Source of the DNA: Tenebrio molitor
Taxonomy: Eukaryota > Arthropoda > Insecta > Coleoptera > Tenebrionidae
Assembly (NCBI RefSeq): GCF_963966145.1
Contig: NC_091048.1
Location: 14,074,001-14,138,000, forward strand
Reading direction: 5' to 3'
Length of the DNA: 64,000 nucleotides
The translations under genes and the position numbers were made by a program. Positions 22,474-34,500 of this stretch are shown here, one piece after another. The stretch's first letter is position 1. Each line of letters starts with the position of its first letter. A model generated the notes under the pieces. It worked only from the letters and a program-made list of their open reading frames with translations. It was not told the DNA's origin and ran no database searches.

Positions 22474-23085
22474 TTACGGGCTAGTATTCATAATCTCCAG
22501 TGCTCATTGGCAAATTTAATAAACGGTGTGGCAAACTGATTCTGGAATGAATGAATGAACTGAGATACTGTAAAAGTACGCATTCCGGACGTTGATCGAG
22601 CTAGAAGTGATCCGACAAATTGTTTGGCTGTCAAAAATCATAATAGCTGTACAAGACGATCAATTTTATAAATTGGGAATCAAACACGGAAAATTGTCCC
22701 AGTTCCATTAAAAAACAAATTTACTATTTGCGAAGAAAAAATATTGTGCCTTGAGGAAGTTACTGATGTAAAAATCTCTTTGTGGAAGTATACAAGAAAA
22801 TCATCCCTACGTAGTGGTGTATGGTATAATTTTGTAAGGATAAATGTAGGTACATCAAAGAAATTAATTGCAATAATAATAATAATAAATAATAATAAAC
22901 TCAAGGTGCCATAACAATTCATCTTGCGACAATAAATAATAAGTACTTTTTAATCACCTTAAAGTAATATGATGTTTGGTTTATTTATCTTTTTGTTTAA
23001 AACAATAAAAACTTCTTGGAAGATGTGACTTTATAATTTCTTATTAAATTTAACAATGAGCACTGGAGATTATCAATAATAGCCG
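22474..23085. mobile_element. Element with ATAATCTCCAGTGCTCATTG ends
   Basis: ATAATCTCCAGTGCTCATTG near the left end (about 22490) is exactly inverted near the right (CAATGAGCACTGGAGATTAT, about 23055). Outer ends GGGCTAGTATT and (inverse) CGGCTATTATT extend the match. The interior includes an AAT microsatellite (22874-22900) and no assignable coding sequence. A related GGGTATTATGTATAATCTCC occurs at about 23138. Confidence 0.65.
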
Positions 23086-23639
23086 GTAAATTTAATAAAT
23101 TGCAAGATATTAATTAATTATAATAACAAATCTACTCGGGTATTATGTATAATCTCCGATTATTATTCATAATTATTAGATTAATTATTTTTACCGTAAC
23201 ATATACAGTCTATTAAATGAGATTTAGAGTTTTCCACACATTTTTATTATTGAAAGGTTTTTGCAGATCGACAAAGACTAAGAACCACTGTATAATTAAA
23301 AAGATTATCATAAACAAGGCTAATTATCCCCACCTTCTTTCTTTCCTTTATATTCATCTTCTTTGTTTATAAAACTAAATGGTTTAAAATCATAATTAAA
23401 TGTGATGCTACTATAGGTATTTAAAAATCATGTTTACGTTACTGAAAGCCATATATTTAAAAAAGTTAAACCTATATTTTGTCAAATAAAAATATGAAAT
23501 TATTATTGCTTTTTTAAAAATTAAGAGATATACCTAATCATATGTATATTATTATTAAAATAAAATTTGTTGCACAGTCTAGGACTGGCTTACAAATCTA
23601 TGAGGGGCATGATGACCAACTCAATAGACCGGGACCAAT

Positions 23640-23740
23640 GGCATATAGCCTTTTTTTTGCGCCCTGGGTCGGAATCGAACCCGCGACCCTCGCGTCCCTG
23701 AGCCGAAACGGACTCCCTTAGGCTATATTCTGCCTAATGA
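23640..23740 (-). ncRNA. tRNA-derived SINE-like head
   Basis: On the - strand GGGTTCGATTCC (23671-23682) is a near-perfect pol III B box, preceded about 40 bases upstream by TAGCCTAAGGGAGTC in the A-box position. The predicted T-arm stem GTCG/CGAC forms. After the B box the strand reads into AAAAAAAA. A tRNA-derived SINE 5' region is more likely than a functional tRNA, because no complete cloverleaf could be drawn by eye. Confidence 0.5.
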
Positions 23741-23910
23741 CTGACTCAACAGGCAAGAGCCCATTAAAAGAGTCAGATGAAATGTAAAGTAAAAAGAGTA
23801 AGTAACAAACACGACACAATGAGAAATGTAAAATAGAAGAGAAAAGAGAAAAAAAAATAGCAAAATAGAAATTTGAAAAAGCCAATTGAAGCGGAGACAG
23901 ACGAAACTGA

Positions 23911-24300
23911 CTAACATTCAGAGACCTCAACCGCACCGTAGGCCTTCCTAATGTCAGACGCTCGACAGACAAAAATGTCAGCTTCCTGCTCAATCTGTGA
24001 GAAGTTCGAAACAGCATGGAACAAAGGCGACCTTCTCAGCAGATTGGTTCTCGGTGTTGGAACCACGAACGTACTGGCACTCCTCAGGTTGGGCCTTGGA
24101 ACACGCAGCGACAACTTACCCAGCAAGTCAGGACAGTCCACACGACCACGGACAAGGTGGTACAAAAATAAGGCCGAATTTATTTTCCTTCTGAGCGAGA
24201 GACTTTGGATGTCAAAGCTCTGCAGCAGCTCACCGTGGGGGCACCCCCGACACGGATAAACCCCGTTGAAGACGTATGACAAATACTTGTGGAAACGTAT
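23911..24300 (-). pseudogene. Jockey/CR1-like LINE, C-terminal fragment
   Basis: The frame reads RFHKYLSYVFNGVYP, LQSFDIQSLSLRRKINSALF, VRGRVDCPDLLGKLSLRVP, then FVVPTPRTNLLRRSPLFHAV. This is the C-terminal tail that follows the reverse transcriptase in jockey/CR1-like LINEs. It aligns by eye with the LINE at 7325-8085 (FLKYLSFKEDGIYPP ... VDCSSLLNG) but is clearly a different family. The reverse transcriptase itself is missing. The 3' side leads toward the tRNA-like segment at 23640-23740 on the same strand. Confidence 0.7.
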
Positions 24301-24954
24301 ATGGCTATAGAAATTAAAATTACTTATAAAAACAGGAAATGTTCAGAATAACGATTTTGATTTTTGTAAGTAAGTGATTTTCAATATTTTATGCATATCT
24401 TGTAGTACTATTGTAACAATTACTGGGCATCTTTATAACAACTTCTGAGAATCGAACTTAATACATGATAATAATTACCTTTTTCCATTTTCGTAGAGTA
24501 ATGAGTAATGACTCATTAAACAACGGGTTGTGACCAATCCCCAAATTGCTTTTGCAAATCATCACTTAGACTGTAAGGTTGCTATGATACAGCGCCATAT
24601 TCAGATATTTATTTTGTCATAATTAATATTATAATTCCGTATAGGTTTTTATTTCATTAAAAAAGTGATAAAATAGTTTTGGCAGTAAAAATTAAATTTG
24701 TATGTCGTAGAAAAAGTATCGTATTCTACTCACGTGTAATAACTACCTATTATGACCCGCACTACGAGCTCGTTGAACAATATACTACGTATTTATCAAG
24801 AAAAACATGAATTTTATGTTGAGACTTTCATAAAAAATAACTGAACAACTGACAACTGAAAGATGTTAGTAACACCAACACTGTTATCTTAACACATTAT
24901 TTGCGCAGTCCTTATCTGTCCATGCAATTTTAATGCAAAAGTGTGGTATACATA
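24301..24954. other. AT-rich spacer
   Basis: No gene or clear repeat was seen up to the outer end of the nested cluster. Confidence 0.4.
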
Positions 24955-25074
24955 CATGTGTCCCAGAGTTGCGAAAAAGCTCCATAACTTGTTTGTTATT
25001 AAAATTATCAACTTTTTCTTTTTTTTTAGATGATGGCTGCGTTTCCACTGCACATTCGTAAAATCTTGCTTATA

Positions 25075-26754
25075 CAGGGTGTCCCAGAACTCGCGGATCA
25101 AATTGAAACTGTATATTCCTTGATGGTAATGAAGCTAAAAAACGTTTAGAAAAATATTCAGGGTGCAACAGCTTTTTAGTTATGAATTAATCAAATTGAC
25201 CAATAGAGCTCGATCTAATTTTCCCTTTATGAGAAAATTGAGTACCTTCCCTCAATTGCCAAGCAACGTATAATTCGATGAATAATAAAAATATTTTCAA
25301 TATTTATCTGGTCAACTTGTCGAAACAGACGTCAAAAATGACAGCTACTTTTGAAATAACCAAAAATGGGATAATTGCGCCAAAGGCAGGTGAATAATTG
25401 TATAGAATCTAAATCAGGGAACGCAAGAAGTTTCTTCTTCCGACAATGAATGAAATATGGTTTGTTATGAGCGAAAATTTCCAGAGCAATTGTAACCTTG
25501 AGGGGTATGGGAAATTGACGGGAGGGATATGATGAATTGAACCTTTGTTGATGGAAGGTAAAATGGCGACGTAGCGTCAAGTGAGTAATACATATTACTA
25601 AGTACCTTAAAAATCTTAGTAAAAAGTGAAATATGCAGTGCCTGTGAAGTGAATCGGAATCACAAGAAATTTATCCTGACTCCTGTGCATACACTCTGCA
25701 TCTGCAACGTATTAGCGCAGCTACACGAGCGGGACGAGTCATCGTCGAAATGAAAGAAAAGACTTTTAGGAACATTCTTGACATTGCTAAAAAAGCTGGA
25801 GTTACACGTAGGTTTTGAGCAACAAATCAAGCATAGTGGCAGTTCTGAAAGAAAGAAGACAAAACTGGATTGAACTAACCTATTTATTTTAGCATCATTA
25901 TTAGTAAAAATTTAAGATCAAATTTTATAACTAAACGATGTAGAATGCAACAAATGAAATAAAAAACATGCAAAATAAAAAGAATAATTTATAACATGTG
26001 TTCAAATTGACCACCTTTCATCTGAAGGAATAGGCGAGCTCCTTTTATTAAATTTTCCCTTGCCAGTCTAACCACATTAGGAATAACAGTAGCCAGTGTT
26101 TCGTGAATTTGGTCATTTAGTTCTTCTAAAATATTGATAGGTTCGCGGTAAATATAGTTTTTCAAATATACTTCTTCTACCGTCGTCATCAAAGGACTGG
26201 AGAACAGCATCTTCAGTCTCTGGCGTTCTAACTTCTCGCGGGGGACCACCAATTTCTTGTCAGGTAGGCACCAAGGACCCAGTGTCTCGAGCACGGTACA
26301 CCAACCATAGAAATACGTTATAATTTGGATATGGCAAACGTCATGGAAAACGTAGGTATTGCATATTTCCTTGCATCCTCACGTGCATTGCGCCGGCACT
26401 CTCCATAAATTATGAGCATTTCGGCATACTCTGCAGCTGTATACATGATTTCAGGCAGAAGTTTGACAATTTCGAATCAAATTATAACTTGACGTTGTCA
26501 AAATCTTCACAGTTGCCCAAACATTTACGTGAAATTCCATACCATTCTTACTAGAATTATGTTGCTAGGCAATTCAAACCTTTGGTTAAATTTACGTGAA
26601 ATTCAAATTAACAGCGTCCTTCTGATTGGTCAACTTGAATTATTCATTACAAAAAATCGATTATACCCTGTCCTTTTTTTTAAACGCTATTGCTTTCAGT
26701 TATCACCAAGGAAAACGCACTGTAAATTTGATCCGCGAGTTCTGGGACACCCTG
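25075..26754. mobile_element. Tc1/mariner-type element, 1680 bp, internally deleted
   Basis: Both ends read CAGGGTGTCCCAGAACTCGC and continue GGATCAAATT in inverted orientation, with TA outside. A - strand transposase relic spans 25989-26446. The left part (25120-25980) shows no coding motif. Confidence 0.85.
25989..26446 (-). pseudogene. Transposase with both DNA-binding domains but no catalytic core
   Basis: A start at 26446 gives MYTAAEYAEMLIIYGECRRN followed by AREDARKYA, the first helix-turn-helix. After a frame change, GGPPREVRTPETEDAVLQSF (about 26250-26190) is the linker and start of the second helix-turn-helix. Another change leads directly to the family's C-terminus (YREPINILEELNDQIHETLA ... 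GGQFEHML) ending at 25989. The roughly 150 residues that hold the DD[D/E] triad are absent. The surviving layout matches that of the elements at 28070 and 42010. Confidence 0.7.
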
Positions 26755-26758
26755 TATA

Positions 26759-27173
26759 TAGGGTGTATCTGAAATACGTCTGTTCATTTTAACCAGAGAA
26801 AGAACTCGCTAATTCATTAAACTTTTCTCTACAACATTTTTACGAAAAAGCATTACAAATTGATTTAAAATTTGGAATTAATTAGTCACCAAAGTGTATA
26901 CCCGCCTGTGGGTAAGGATGACAATTTTCTGTTGTGAGAGAAACGGAGCCTTGTTAAAAAGTTACATTGTTATAGAAAAAATTAAATATTTAAAATTTTC
27001 ATGGTTACAAAAAATTGAACCTAGTTAATCACACAAAACGACTCGTTAGGTAAAAATTGGGGGGCAAAAAATTTTGGAATACTTTTGCGAATTTTGCAAA
27101 AAGACAAAAGTTTCATAAATTGGAGAGTTGTTTCACTGGTTGAAATTAACACACGTATTTCAGATACACCCTG
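26759..27173. mobile_element. MITE, 415 bp
   Basis: Ends TAGGGTGTATCTGAAATACG (left) and, inverted, CAGGGTGTATCTGAAATACG (right), with similarity continuing about 100 bp inward. TA lies on both sides. The first base of the left end has mutated from the C expected in this family. Confidence 0.8.
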
Positions 27174-27177
27174 TATA

Positions 27178-28045
27178 CAGGTGTCTTAATATTCTTGAAT
27201 CACTATCCTAATACATATTATAAAAACACTAAAGTTATGTTTTTTTAAATGGAGCCTACCCAGTTTGATTTCATTTTTGGATTCTGTACTAAATTATTTT
27301 TACTTATCTGTCATCATTTTTGATCTGTGGCGCTTTATTAATCAGAATTTCGAATTGGGTGCCTTAGAAAATTCGTACCTTCCCAATCGATGCACATAAA
27401 TTAAAATGATTGACGCTGTTTGATTCCTGAATGTTTGCCGCATCTGTTGAGTGTTTACTCAACAACCTGCTCAGTCACATACGCCTACTATGATTTTTTA
27501 AACACAACAAATAAAAATGTCAAAAACTCATTTTTTTTTAAATGGCACCTCGTATTAAATATTGCATTGATCGAAAGCTTTCCAACGATATATGGTTTGT
27601 ATAGTCGAATGTGAAAATTTAGACTGCTATCCTAAAATCACTAAATTGGGAGCAACTTTTCCGCTAAAGACAAGCTTGTCAAAAAAGCTTTCGACCAGTG
27701 CAATAATAAATACGGGGTGCCATTTCGCATCAGTAGCCATATGCGACTGAGCAGGTTATTGAGTAAACACTCAACAGGTGCGACGAACATTCAGGAATCA
27801 AACGGCGTCAATTATTTTAATTTATGTGGAATGATTTGGAAGGTACGAATTTTCGAACGGATCCCTGCAATTCAAAATTCTGGTAAAAAAAGCGCCACAG
27901 ATCAACAACTATGGCACATAAGTAAAAACGACCTGTATAGATTTGATTCATAATTTAGCATAGAATCCAAAAATGAAATAAAATTAGGTAGGTTCCATTT
28001 AAAAAAACGTAACTTTAGTGTTTTTTTATAATATTGGGACACCTA
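27178..28045. mobile_element. Fold-back element with ~350-bp arms
   Basis: The left arm carries CAGGTGTC at the tip, then ACTAAAGTTATGTTTTTT, GATCTGTGGCGC and GTTGAGTGTTTACTCAACAA. The right arm has all of these inverted in the same order. The centre is only about 130 bp. The innermost blocks contain their own small palindrome (GTTGAGTGTTTACTCAAC). Short frames inside are by-products of the arms. Confidence 0.8.
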
Positions 28046-28069
28046 TATACATATATATATATATATATA
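28046..28069. repeat. (AT)n microsatellite between elements
   Basis: A short AT/TA dinucleotide run lies exactly at the junction of two TA-targeting elements. It could be the cause or the result of repeated TA insertion there. Confidence 0.9.
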
Positions 28070-29326
28070 CAGGGTGGTCCCGATATAACCTGCCAGAAGA
28101 AATCCAGTAATAGGTGACGATGAGTAGAACTCATACACAAAAAAAGTTTCTAATAAAAGTCTTTTCGTTTTCGAGATAAAAATAATTGAAAATTTGGTCA
28201 AAATTTGCTGTACGCTAATGAGTTTTAAAAAGGTAATTCTGGTTACTTGGCTGCGATTTCTTTAGCAACGGTACCTGCAACACCTATGACATTTGTCAAG
28301 TTTAATTTTAAATTTGCGAATCCTTTAAAAAGTTATGAAATTCACGAAACAAGAATACGCCGATTTGCATTTACTCTATGGCGAAGCACGTGGTAATTCA
28401 AGACCGGCAAGGCTACCATACGGCGAGCGTTTTCCTGAAGGAGTCCTTTCGTCCCGTTGTACTTTTGTGGAGCTACATCTGCATTTATGTGAGGTTGGTT
28501 CTGACTGATTCCAATACGATGGCGTCCCCGATCCTCCATTTAACCCCTCTGGATTTAATTTTTGGGGTCACACGAAAGATTTGGTATACGAAGTTGAAAT
28601 AAATACAAAAAGCCAACTCCAGAAACGCGACACAGATGCCGCGAACCAGATTCGTAAAAACCCAGAAATGCTGAATTCTGTTTATGAAAATTGGTACCGG
28701 CGTACTCAAATGTGCTTAAATGCCAACGGAAGGCACACAACATTTATTGTAAAATAATGTTTCTAGTCTAGTTTACCTTTCATTAGTTAGTAGATATTCT
28801 CAGTTAGAGTTGAAAGTACGAATATGTAAAGTGTAAATAAATTTATTCAATACATTATTTTGGCTATTTAACCACAATTAAGACGATACTCTTATTACAC
28901 AGTTCTTCCACAATTTTGCACACACTATCTCTACATTTATTTACACATTGAGGAACACCACTTTATTTATTACTCATTCATCTCAGTCTACAAAATCAGC
29001 TTTTGTACTTAAATAAGCTGGTGAATTAACGCACACAGTGTCCAGCGTTTTCAATAAATGTCATTAATTTGATTTAGTTTGTCAGATTTGAGATTTGTCA
29101 TAAACGATACAGGTACCTATGTTGCTTAGATACTGTCATCCTTACAAACACCAACAATTAATTCCTGAGTAGGTACGTATTTTTGTGGTCAGCAGCGTCG
29201 AATGGGTGTGGATAGGGGTTAATTTATCCCCATTATTTTGGACCTAACGAAGGGGGGTTTTTTGGACTTGTTAGATCCTTCTAATGACCCGGAATTTTTT
29301 TGGCAGGTTATATCGGGACCACCCTG
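28070..29326. mobile_element. Tc1/mariner-type element, copy A, 1257 bp
   Basis: Both ends read CAGGGTGGTCCCGATATAAC in inverted orientation with TA outside. It is nearly identical over its whole length to copy B at 42010-43277. It carries an internally deleted transposase (28335-28757). Confidence 0.9.
28335..28757 (+). pseudogene. Deleted transposase, copy A
   Basis: Starts MKFTKQEYADLHLLYGEARG, the first helix-turn-helix of the family. It passes into ELHLHLCE, then in another frame into ASPILHLTPLDLIFGVTRK (the block around the last catalytic acidic residue) and the C-terminal tail (RKNPEMLNSVYENWYRRTQM). A two-base deletion relative to copy B destroys the final HTEHLL, so translation runs three codons further. 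The first two catalytic aspartates and surrounding core are missing. Confidence 0.7.
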
Positions 29327-29421
29327 TATATACCGCAATATTTTCCGAATGTGGAATAAATGTGTAGCTATCATCTAGAGAAAAGGAAAAGTTCAGCTTT
29401 CACGCAACTCTGGGACACCTG

Positions 29422-31048
29422 TATGTAGGTACGTACTAGAGAAGCCTTGACAGTGTTACTGTTTCAATATTTTCGACATAAAAAGTATACACATTTTTAA
29501 AAGTATAGATATTTGAAAAAATATTTCTACCTATCAGTGAGACTAAAACAAAATATTCGATGACCATATGAATTGCAGCTGGCATTTAAAGTACTTTATT
29601 TTTATTGCCACTTAAAGGTGCCATGCATTATTTTTTATTCAAGTATAACGTTTAACGTAGTCTTAGATTAAAAAAACTTATAAATAATTTATGAGACGTT
29701 AATAATAATTAATAAGTGATAAGTGAATAATAAATTATGTATTATTAGATTCGATTTTATTTGCAATGAACAATAAAAGTGTCAGCAAGCGGTAAATTAT
29801 TTCCAACGTCTAAAATTCCTCTTGGCATGTTATTTTGTTTATTGGTACAGCAGACGGATTCCCATCATTCCGTCAATACCTGGCGCCACTAATGAGTTAA
29901 AACTACCGAAAAATGAGCATTTACTGTAATCCTCGTAATCTGTGACAAACTGAAAACCCAGCTACCTAAAAACTAAACTTTTTCTCATAATTTCTGCTTA
30001 TTTAACCGTAATAAACGTTACAGATCACAATTTACCGCCAATATAGAACAAGTGAATCAGATTACGGTTGGTTAGCTCCGTTCTTTACCTTGTTTAGTTT
30101 TCGGTATTTCTTTTGTTGTCGACCGTGACCTTCCTGGATCCTCATGTTCCATCAAACCAGAAAATTATTATGAAAATATGTATGTAACTGGAAACATCTG
30201 CCAGTCAATAATAAAATGAAATAGAAACGGAAATAGAGAATCCTTTCGTTTTACGGAACATCTGTCACCGGTCGAGAGTTACATAGCTTAATGATATTAA
30301 TTAATCGCGATATTTTAAAGGAGACAACTTTTGCACGATAAAAAGATAAAATCATAGCTACTTTGAAATTAAGGCTTTGAAAACCCTGGGCGTAGCCAGC
30401 TAATCATTTTAATTTAAACATGAGCTCCTTAATCTTGGTAATTTGTCAGAATAGGGCACGGCGTTGAGAGATGATCTTCATTTCCGTGGAGCTGGAGCTA
30501 TTCAGACATGATCAAAGACACAAATGGACGGCGATTCTGTTAATTTTACTTTTGATGTCTCCGCGTAGTTAGAAAGTTGACGAGAAGTTGAAAAGATATC
30601 TCCGAAATCAACTCCTTAATGTCCTCTTTTCATCGACTTAGACGCCCGGAGCGAACGAGCTACTCTAATGAGGGATCGCATTCACGGAAAATCGTAGTTT
30701 TTATATTGTTTTCCGTAAATTCCTCTTTCTTACACATAATTTTTAACTTTACAAACTAAAACTATAGATATAATATGTCTCACAAAAATCCTCTTTAGGT
30801 CTGAACCAATTATTGTCGAATATACAACACTTCCTTCGCTAAAACTACCATTTAACCCAAACAATTATAATAAACTATAGCTATTTTAAAATACCGTATT
30901 TTATGTACATATTTAGATTTAATATACATATACCACATACTTATGATATCAAATATCGTATCAATCTTTAAAATGTTATTTTCTGTGCAACCGTACGCGA
31001 AACGAGCACTTTGCGAACCTAAAACAGGCCGCAAAATTGGATTTCGCG
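29422..31048. other. Intergenic DNA with a unique island
   Basis: No gene was seen. From about 29880 to 30720 the sequence is non-repetitive and moderately GC-rich, with sites such as TTAATTAATCGCG near 30297. It is a candidate regulatory block on composition only. Confidence 0.35.
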
Positions 31049-31383
31049 GCGTTGCTTTTAACGACGATAAAGTAAACGTCATGTTAATATTTGATACAAA
31101 TCAGAGTCTATGTAAGACTGGCGTTTAGATATTCGGGTATGAAATTAGAAACCGCGGAATCTATAATACCTATCTACTTTTTAACTTTGGAGGAGTATCT
31201 ACACGATACTTCGTTTAATAATAATGACAATTGTTCGGTTACACAAAAAATGTTGTGTAACGTTGGCCGCCAAATCCTTTAACATCCTCGAGATTGCTGC
31301 CTCGACCGCAAGCGATCTCGGAAACAATTTTTCTCTCGGTACGTTAAAGAATGATTTCGTAGCCTTGATATACAAATTTTATA
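31049..31383. repeat. Dispersed repeat, copy 2 (first at 14376-14806)
   Basis: Shares CGTTGCTTTTAACGACG, TGTAAGACTGGCGTTTAGAT and TTTTTCTCTCGGTACGTTAA with copy 1 but is about 100 bp shorter in the middle. Confidence 0.7.
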
Positions 31384-31509
31384 CCTTTTAATCTTTCATA
31401 TATTTTATTCTTCTCGATCGAAGTATGGAGAAAAAACTGGGAATATAGGTAATTTATTAAAAGTCTGTCATATACTTATATGAAGTTATATAACTTAATA
31501 ATTGGAATA

Positions 31510-34500
31510 AAAATCTTTATTAAAATTTAACATAAAATAACATTTTTAATTTACAATGCGAAAATTTCCGATAATAATGCGGAATCTGGAAAAGTGCCCC
31601 GAATGCTTGCAGCGTTTCCACGTTGAATGGCAAGGGAAATCCTCTCAAAAAGGAATTTCTTAGATTTTGAATCCCCTGATTCCGCGATAAGTCGGTCTCC
31701 GATGACATTAATGAAATCTATTGTTTCTTTGCACCAAGGGCCTAAGGTTTCAAAGGCTAAACCTTTAAATATGTAGTTTGACGAAATAATTGAACGATAT
31801 TTGTTATGTTTGCGTTTGCAAGCCATTTCAGCGGCAAAACCTGAGACTTCAGATGTTTTCAATACGTAACTGTCTGCAAGTGTATCTACGACAGTAACGT
31901 CCCAAACCAAAGGTTGACCTTTATTCCACGGTACTAAAGTCATCCCATCAGGGCGTTTTCCGTCATCACGAGATAGTCCGTTTGGTTCTAAAGTTGAATT
32001 AACATGAATAGAAGTCAAAGACCGGTTGATAATAGAATTAATTTCAGTGTGTCTTGAAAATCTACCACTGCTTTTGGAACAACTTAGACCGTGAATACCA
32101 ATTTCATCAACTTTCGCATTGCATTTGCAAATATGAGGTGTACAAAGATTACAACCCAATCTTAAACCAATACAAACTTGGAAGGAAGTGTTATCTAAAA
32201 GAGTACCAATATTAGGAGAAGGTATTGCATGTAACCAAGATCCTGATTCTCTGCATTGCAAAGCCTTAAAACGAGCCAAGTCCCTAGATGAATTAAAGAT
32301 TAAGTCATTGTCAATTGTTCTTTTGATATTGATATTATCCCAATTCTTCTGAAATTGTGGAATTGTTGGTCTTTCGTTATCATTTTCTACATCCCAGACT
32401 GCTAAAGCTTCATCATAATGGTGAATAATAAGCTCATTATCCTTTGAATTTAATAATTGAGAAACAAGCTTTTTAACACCATGAATTGAAGATAGGAAAG
32501 CAGGGAGGCAAATATCGGAAATGCGGCGAATTCCCAGTCCACCAAATCTAATCGGTAAAGTGGACTGACACCATTGTAAATCAGTTAAACGTAAATTAAG
32601 TACTTTTTCTAAAGAAGACTTTAAAGAAGAATCAATGGAATTAACGTAATTAGAAAATTTCCAAAAAGGAGTTGTTCTTAATAAAAAATTAAATTTTGGT
32701 ATGAAAAGACAGTTCTTGATTAAGGTATAAGCCACGTGTCTGCTAAGAAATTCAGCTTTATTTAAAAGATTTTCAACTGTAATAATAGTTTTTTCGACAG
32801 TGTTTTTGAAGCCTTGGTCAAAGATTGGAGAGCCTAAAAGAGATAAACTTCCTCGGTCACAAATTTTAATACCTGGTGCTAAATTTTGAAATTCCTTAAT
32901 GATTTTTAAATCTGTGTCTCCAGAACAGCTAAAGATCTCGCATTTGTTAAAGTTTAATTCAAGACCAATTTTTCTGGAAAAATTGATAACTTTCTTAAAG
33001 TCGGACAAAACTACTTCTGGGTAATCAGCTAGGGTTCCATCATCTAAATACCAAATATTCAGTTCAGAATTCAAAGATAAAATAATTGGTTGAATGGCAA
33101 GACTAAAAATCATAGGACCACAAGGATCTCCTTGTTGAGCTCCAACAGAAGAAGAAATTAAATGATCACCAAAAAATAAAGTTGAAGGATTCCTATAGCA
33201 TTGATAAAGATAAGGGTAAAGAAGTGGGGTATGACATTGGACTTCTTTTAGAATACAATCTCGTTCGACTGAGTTAAATGCGTTTTTGAAATCTAATTTA
33301 AGAACAACTTTGCTACGGTTTAGGTCGTTATTCACAAAGGTACGTGTAGTATGAATTGCTGCTTCGCATCCTAGCTTAGTTGCCACTCCAAGTTGGTGTG
33401 GAGATAAATACGAATTTACAATATTACGACTTTGAAAACAAGCAAGCTTTGAAGTCAATCTTCGTAAACAGTTTCCTATAGCGATCGGTCTAATTCCTCC
33501 ATCTTTCTTATGAAGGGCGCATAAAGACGCACCATATAATAAATGACAAATTTCTGAAGGAAGTTGGCCAGACAATAAAAAATTGCACAGTTTTGTTAAA
33601 GCTCTTAGTGCCCGCTGACCTGCTTCGCCCGCTGATAAAGATATAATATCTTTTAAATATTGTGGTCTCATGCCATCTAAACCTGGTGAAGAACCGGCAG
33701 GAAAGGAATTGATAGCTTCTCGAACGTTTTGCTCATTAACTATTAAAGAAAAGTCTCCCGTTTTGAAAGCGTCTGGAAAAAAAAGTTCGCGAGATGGTGA
33801 AGGATGCTTTTTTTTTAATTCTTCAGTAACATCTTCATTGAATGAAGCTAATGAGTCATCCGAGGACAATAATTTAACAGCTCCTTTGATATCAAAATCG
33901 GCTACTTTTGCTTCCACTTTCTTAGCTAGTGATAAATTTGTTCGTCTCTTAGAAGATGTTCGTATTTGAGGTACTTCAAAATTAGAAATATTTTCTTTTA
34001 TATGCTTATTCAATGATTTATCAGATTTCTCGGCTACATTGAAAGCTCTATAAGAGAATAGCAAAAGATCCTCAAATGAAGAGATTGATTTGGTCGAAAG
34101 ACAATTATTAATAATTGAACTTAATTTATCAGCAGCTAAATGTCTACAAGCTTTAGGCAATCTTCTAATAGTTGGTAGCTGCTGTTTTAAATTAATAAGC
34201 AATTTTGTGATAGAAACCGTTGAAGAGAAATTAGAAGAAGTTGGTAGGTTACTATTTGTATGATACTTATCTACGTGAATTTTCAATCTGGTATTATCCT
34301 TAAAAGATTTTCCAGGACACAAATTACAATTTAATCTTTGTTGTCCACTAGAATGATTATCTTGAGATCCGAATTGCTTCTCATAATCCGTGCAATTAAA
34401 TGAAGTGTTATTAATTTCTTCAGTTTTCCTTCTTGTTTTATTAATTTCTGAAGAAAATGATTTTGACGAAAACGATTGGCTCATTAGTCCATGAATCCTT

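Larger units (their letters stand above)
24955..29421. mobile_element. MITE split by four serial insertions (nested cluster)
   Basis: The left piece (24955-25072) and right piece (29329-29421) are inverted copies of each other. Both have GTGTCCCAGAGTTGCG near the end, then AGATGATGGCT / AGATGATAGCT, then CACATTCG[T/G]AAAAT. Together they are the two arms of a roughly 215-bp MITE with TA flanks. Between them lie, in order, elements at 25075-26754, 26759-27173, 27178-28045 and 28070-29326, each separated only by TATA or an AT repeat. Every insertion used a TA at or next to the previous element's edge. Confidence 0.8.

Noticed and set aside
23640..23740. Functional tRNA gene
   Set aside because: The B box is good, but acceptor and anticodon stems could not be drawn convincingly; a SINE head is more likely.
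24955..29421. A single 4.5-kb composite transposon
   Set aside because: Each inner segment has its own complete inverted ends and TA flanks; serial insertion explains the structure better.
33670..33969. 99-codon frame on + strand
   Set aside because: Antisense shadow of the R2-type ORF.
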